Shown here: one piece after another, positions 60,354 through 64,000 of the stretch | Layout: every line of letters starts with the position of its first letter | How positions within the stretch are numbered: the first letter of the stretch is position 1 | Assembly (NCBI GenBank): GCA_038233075.1 | Contig: JBBSMQ010000003.1 | Span: 62,001 to 126,000 of the forward strand | From: Iamia sp038233075 | GTDB taxonomy: Bacteria > Actinomycetota > Acidimicrobiia > Acidimicrobiales > Iamiaceae | DNA: 64,000 bases | Reading direction: 5' to 3' | Notes under the pieces: generated by a model | What the model saw: the letters and a program-made list of their open reading frames with translations, nothing else | Told to the model about the DNA's origin: nothing | The model's database searches: none | Translations under genes and position numbers: made by a program

Positions 60354-60766
60354 CGGTCTTCGTCGACACATCGGCCTGGTACGCAGCCGCCGATCGCGAT
60401 GACGGCAGCCACCACCGAGCGGCCGACCGGCTCGAGGAGTTCGCCGGCGAGCTGCTCACGAGCGACCACATCCTGGTGGAGACCTGGTACCTCGCCGCCA
60501 GCCGCATGGGGTCAGATGTCGCCGAGTCGCTGATCAACGGCATCCGAGCTGGGATCGCCCGAGTGGAGAACACCCTGCTCTCCGACCTCGAGGTGGCGGC
60601 ATCGACAGGGTCGACCTTCGCCGATCAGGGCTTCTCCATCGTCGACCGCACGAGCTGGTCGGTGATGGTCCGCCTCGGCGTGCACGACGCCATCGCCTTC
60701 GATCGCGACTACTCCATCTTCCGTTTCGGCCGCGACCGCACCCAGGCCTTCACCGTCCACTCCTGA
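60350..60766 (+). CDS. vapC: VapC PIN-domain toxin ribonuclease
   Basis: A 138-aa PIN-domain endoribonuclease. Acidic active-site residues are visible: Asp6 in VFVDTSAWYA, Glu in ILVETWYL, and the pair in GVHDAIAFDRDY. It probably cleaves tRNA or rRNA when free of VapB. Ends 60 bp before the convergent esterase-like gene. Confidence 0.87.
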   Translation: MTVFVDTSAWYAAADRDDGSHHRAADRLEEFAGELLTSDHILVETWYLAASRMGSDVAESLINGIRAGIARVENTLLSDLEVAASTGSTFADQGFSIVDRTSWSVMVRLGVHDAIAFDRDYSIFRFGRDRTQAFTVHS

Positions 60767-60826
60767 GGTCCGGTCAGGAGCACCGACCCAGGATCGTGCT
60801 CGTCACCGTCGGGGGGGACCGGTGGG

Positions 60827-63661
60827 TCAACTGGGGACGGGACGGTTGAAGTACTCGCGGCTGGCGGCCAGGGTGACGGCCAGGTCGAGGTCGTCGACCG
60901 TCGTCAGACGGCTCGACCAGTGGGCCAGGCCGCCGGCGTCCGGACTGCGGCCGAGGACGGTCTGGTACGCGTCGGCCGCCCGCAGGCGCCTCGACTCGGC
61001 CGAGCCGTACACGGCCCGGGCGAGGAACCAGCGGCGCGTACCGGAATCCAACGCGGCGACCCAGTGGGCCTCGCCCCCCGGCTCGACGGCCCGATCGAGG
61101 AGCACCTCGTACACCTTGACCACGTAGCCCTCGGGGGTGGAACCCGCCTTGCGGTAGACCTCGCCGGAGTTGAGCAGGTTGGCGAACAGGGCCGTGCGGG
61201 TGAACCCCGCCTCCAGGCGAGCATCCCAGAAGGCGAGGCCGGCGGCGTCGGGCCCCCGGCCCAGCACCTGTTGGTAGGCCTCGGTGATGGTCCGCTCTCG
61301 CGCCTCGGGATGGCGGATGAGCTCGGCGACGAAGGCGCCGCGAGGCAGCCCACCCCGTAGGCGCTCCAGGGCGGTGGCCCGTTCATCCGGCGAGGGCTCG
61401 CGCCCGACCAGGTCGCGGTGGATCTGCTCGACGAAGGTCTCCAACGGCGTGGGATCGACGTCGGCCCGAGGGTCTCCGGCGTCGACCCTGTCGTAGTCGC
61501 ACACCCCGTCAGGGTGGATCCTCTCCATCCGCAGGATCTGGGCTGCGGTCGGTGTCCACGTTCCGTACGCGCCCTCGGCCACGGCCTGGTCGACGGTCCT
61601 GGTCTGGCACTTGAAGTGGAGGCCGGTGATGGGACCACCCGCCTCGCGACGGCTGGTCGAGTACGGCGGCATCACCTCCGTGCACGCGCCGGCCGGTCCG
61701 TCGTCGAGGATGCCGTCCCACACGTCGGACCCGGAGGCCAGCAGGGTGCCGTCGGTGGCGAAGCAGCTGTCGACCGCGCCGGCGGGCTTGTTGGCCCCGA
61801 TGCCCGACGACGGGTCGGCCTTGATGTTCATGATCCAGTCGTGGAGGACCTCGAGAGCCATGGCCGTCTGGTCGAACTGGCGCTCGGGGCGGGCGTCGGT
61901 GAACCAGATGATCTGGTTGTCGTGGTTGCCCTGCTCGTCGTCCATGCGCTGACGGGTGGCGAAGGACTGGGAGGAGTGGTGCATGTCGAGCTCCTCCTCC
62001 AGGTAGTGGCGCCAGTCGATGAAGGGGATGTCGGCCGCGCCCCGGAACACCAGACCCTCGTCGTAGGCGCCGTGCATGGCCTCGATGTCGCCCTGGCGGC
62101 GCGGCGCCGGGGTCACCCCGCCGTCGGGCGAGAGGTTCATCTGGCGCGCCGACCAGGGATCGAGCTCGGTGGGGTCGCCGCAGAGCGACTGGTCGAACGG
62201 GCACCCCTCCGGGACCATGTCCTCGGGCTCCTTCCAGGAGCCGACCTGGGCGTTGAGGTCGAGGAACTCCTCGGGCGTGATCTGGCCCGCGGCCACCGCC
62301 TCCAGCCCGTACTGCACCCCGACGTTGTCGTAGGGGTTGCGGGCGAAGCCGGACTCGTCGGTGCCGTAGACGTTGACCGCGTCGGCAGCGTGGGTCCACT
62401 CCACGCCCTCGGTGCCCTGGGCCAGCTTGTCGATGTCATCGACGTTGGTGAAGGTGGGGTTGAGCACCAGCGGGGTCAGGCCGTACCAGGACTTGCGACA
62501 CTCGGTGAGACCCGGGGTCGGCGCGCCGTCGGGTGTGGCCGGCGGCGTGGCGCCGATGGCGGGGTAGAGCGCGCCGTAGATGAGGTTCCACTGGTTGATG
62601 GCCCCATCGCTCAGGTTGCGGGGACGGGGCTCAGCGTTGAGGCCCTCGATCAGCTGACGTTCGTCGACGTCGCGCCAGCGGGGGTTGTCGCCGTCGGTCT
62701 GGTCGAAGTAGTGCTCGAGCAGCTCGCAGTCGCCCACGTGGATGGTCTGGGTGATCATGTCGGAGTAGGAGTACTGTGGCACGCCGCCGTCGATGAGGCC
62801 CGGGTGGTTCTGGGCATAGACGTACTGCTGGATCGCCCCACCGGAGCCCCCGACCCCCACCGTGTAGAGCGGATCGCCGTGGGTGGCCACGAAGTGGTCC
62901 TTCACCATCACCGCGGTCTGGCCGCCGACGGTCAGGTTGTAGTGGGTGTTGGTCCGGGTGCCGCTCGAGTAGAGGATGGCGTAGCCGAGCGACAGGGCCT
63001 CGTGGTAGAGCGCCCCACTCTGGGAGAGGCGGCCCTGGCTGCGCCCGATGGCCACCCCACCGTCGAAGCTGAACACGACCCGGCCGTTCCACAGGTCGTC
63101 CTGGGGGGCCTCCGGATCGGTCTCGGTCACCGGGGCCAGCATGGCCACCGAGTAGATGTAGCGGTTGATGGTGCCGCGCTCCCAGCGGATCACGTACGGG
63201 GCGGTGACGCCTTCGGTGGTGGTGACGCTGTCGATGTCGGCCGGCAGCGCAGCGGTCGGGTCGGCGAGCGGCTTGGTGGAGCCGTCGGTGCTGCGGTAGC
63301 GGTACTCGACGACGGGGTCGATCTCGCAGTCGCGGCTCCAGCCCACGATCTCGGCCTCGGCGGTGGGGTAGCCCCGGTCGTCCTGGGGGTAGTTCCCGGC
63401 CTCGTCCTCTCGGGCCACGGGGATGCCCTCGCGGTCCTGGTTGTCGACCTTGGGCTGGCCCAGGCCCTCCCGGGCCACGGTGCACACGAACGGGTACTGC
63501 GGCGGGATGGGGTCGAGCGAGGTGTCGGCCGGGTCGACCTGGGTGGCGACCGGCGCGGCGCTGACCGGGGCCGGACCCCCGAGGGTCAGACCGCTCACCG
63601 TGAGGACGAGGGCCACCGCGACCCCCGTGGCCCGGGATGTGGGCTTGATCGGTCGAGCCAT
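60827..63661 (-). CDS. secreted DUF6351 protein with C-terminal DUF4214 repeats
   Basis: A 944-aa exported protein. Sec signal peptide (GVAVALVLTVSGLTLGGPAPVSAAP). The main domain (~45-710) is DUF6351-like with an alpha/beta-hydrolase nucleophile elbow GVGGSGGAIQQY (G-x-S-x-G), PQYSYSDMITQT and several Cys likely in disulfides. The last ~220 residues hold about three ~55-residue DUF4214 repeats (VEQIHRDLVGREPSPDERA; AYQQVLGRGPDAAGLAFWDARLEAGFTR; AYQTVLGRSPDAGGLAHW), a module used on large surface proteins. Probably a secreted esterase or hydrolase; substrate unknown. Confidence 0.85.
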   Translation of the reverse strand: MARPIKPTSRATGVAVALVLTVSGLTLGGPAPVSAAPVATQVDPADTSLDPIPPQYPFVCTVAREGLGQPKVDNQDREGIPVAREDEAGNYPQDDRGYPTAEAEIVGWSRDCEIDPVVEYRYRSTDGSTKPLADPTAALPADIDSVTTTEGVTAPYVIRWERGTINRYIYSVAMLAPVTETDPEAPQDDLWNGRVVFSFDGGVAIGRSQGRLSQSGALYHEALSLGYAILYSSGTRTNTHYNLTVGGQTAVMVKDHFVATHGDPLYTVGVGGSGGAIQQYVYAQNHPGLIDGGVPQYSYSDMITQTIHVGDCELLEHYFDQTDGDNPRWRDVDERQLIEGLNAEPRPRNLSDGAINQWNLIYGALYPAIGATPPATPDGAPTPGLTECRKSWYGLTPLVLNPTFTNVDDIDKLAQGTEGVEWTHAADAVNVYGTDESGFARNPYDNVGVQYGLEAVAAGQITPEEFLDLNAQVGSWKEPEDMVPEGCPFDQSLCGDPTELDPWSARQMNLSPDGGVTPAPRRQGDIEAMHGAYDEGLVFRGAADIPFIDWRHYLEEELDMHHSSQSFATRQRMDDEQGNHDNQIIWFTDARPERQFDQTAMALEVLHDWIMNIKADPSSGIGANKPAGAVDSCFATDGTLLASGSDVWDGILDDGPAGACTEVMPPYSTSRREAGGPITGLHFKCQTRTVDQAVAEGAYGTWTPTAAQILRMERIHPDGVCDYDRVDAGDPRADVDPTPLETFVEQIHRDLVGREPSPDERATALERLRGGLPRGAFVAELIRHPEARERTITEAYQQVLGRGPDAAGLAFWDARLEAGFTRTALFANLLNSGEVYRKAGSTPEGYVVKVYEVLLDRAVEPGGEAHWVAALDSGTRRWFLARAVYGSAESRRLRAADAYQTVLGRSPDAGGLAHWSSRLTTVDDLDLAVTLAASREYFNRPVPS

Positions 63662-64000
63662 CGAGGTGCCTCCTCGGTTCGGTCCACGACACCGGCCCCC
63701 CACCGGTCACAGCTGGACTCTGCCTGTCGCGGGAAGTGTGACACACGTCTCTCGACGGTGCTCGGGTTCCGGCCTCCGGGCGGGCCCGACGCGGCGCGAC
63801 GGGTCCGACGCCCCCTTCCGTCGCCGCCGGGCGTGACGGTTGGCGCTCCGCGCTCGTGGCACGGTGCCCGACCGGGCACGGTTCGTCGAGGGAGCAGCGT
63901 CTCGGCGCGAACCACGTTGCGCGCCACGCACTCGCGCTCTGTGTCAGGGTGCGCCGACACCTCGGCTGGTCGAGCCCCGGAGGTCGGGGATCCGGGGTGC
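63662..64000. other. upstream region of the DUF6351 gene
   Basis: No gene is supported in the last 339 bp. A short near-perfect hairpin, GTGCCCG-AC-CGGGCAC at 63864-63879, may be an operator; its loop is too small for a usual terminator. Confidence 0.5.

Overview
The window is high-GC DNA from an actinobacterium (Actinomycetota), on every sign a chromosomal segment of one organism. Evidence: CarD; a mec/cysM/murI/rph/rdgB block in the same order as the Mycobacterium tuberculosis chromosome; GTG and TTG starts; GTGA/ATGA gene overlaps; tmRNA with smpB. The fused branched-chain-type ABC system and several gene families suggest class Acidimicrobiia (an Iamia-like lineage), but that placement is inference. 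There is no rRNA, CRISPR array, integrase or intact insertion sequence.

Layout. 0-4.4 kb: the end of a DHA2-type drug exporter, a propeller lipoprotein, a J-domain protein and an overlapping Asp23/Gls24 envelope-stress cluster. 4.4-8.7 kb: three disrupted genes on the minus strand (a GAF-PAS-GGDEF protein, a GT39-like glycosyltransferase and a K+ channel-like remnant) around an intact hotdog-fold gene. 8.8-13.7 kb: azlCD, an mtfA-like peptidase gene, and larE divergent from larBC (nickel-pincer nucleotide cofactor synthesis; no larA here). 13.7-21.7 kb: a DUF5522 protein, an RNA uracil methyltransferase, an ABC-2 exporter, rpe, clpP, an unusual tRNA, a poly-proline SGNH lipoprotein and an Fpg/Nei glycosylase.

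21.7-29.7 kb: mscS, rdgB, rph, murI, an SGNH hydrolase, cysM and mec run leftward; smpB, an acyl-CoA ligase and ssrA (tmRNA) run rightward. 30-36.5 kb: a membrane GT2 glycosyltransferase with a small glycine-rich membrane protein, a GH18 glycosidase, a lipoprotein, a helix-turn-helix protein and an SdsA1-type alkylsulfatase.

36.6-43.8 kb is the most striking locus: a three-gene leftward operon in which LivH and LivM are one polypeptide, and an MFS transporter, LivF and LivG are another (1059 aa), followed by a membrane-anchored substrate-binding protein. 44-54 kb: a fatty-acid desaturase behind a TetR-like palindrome, carD, an S9 oligopeptidase, a Ser/Thr kinase, DUF983, a DrrAB-type exporter and a GH43 lipoprotein. 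54-64 kb: a [3Fe-4S] ferredoxin with two membrane proteins, a PGRP amidase / QueC-like ATP pyrophosphatase / GNAT operon, a GMC oxidoreductase, a vapBC toxin-antitoxin pair with a leaderless-type promoter, and a large secreted DUF6351 protein ending in DUF4214 repeats.
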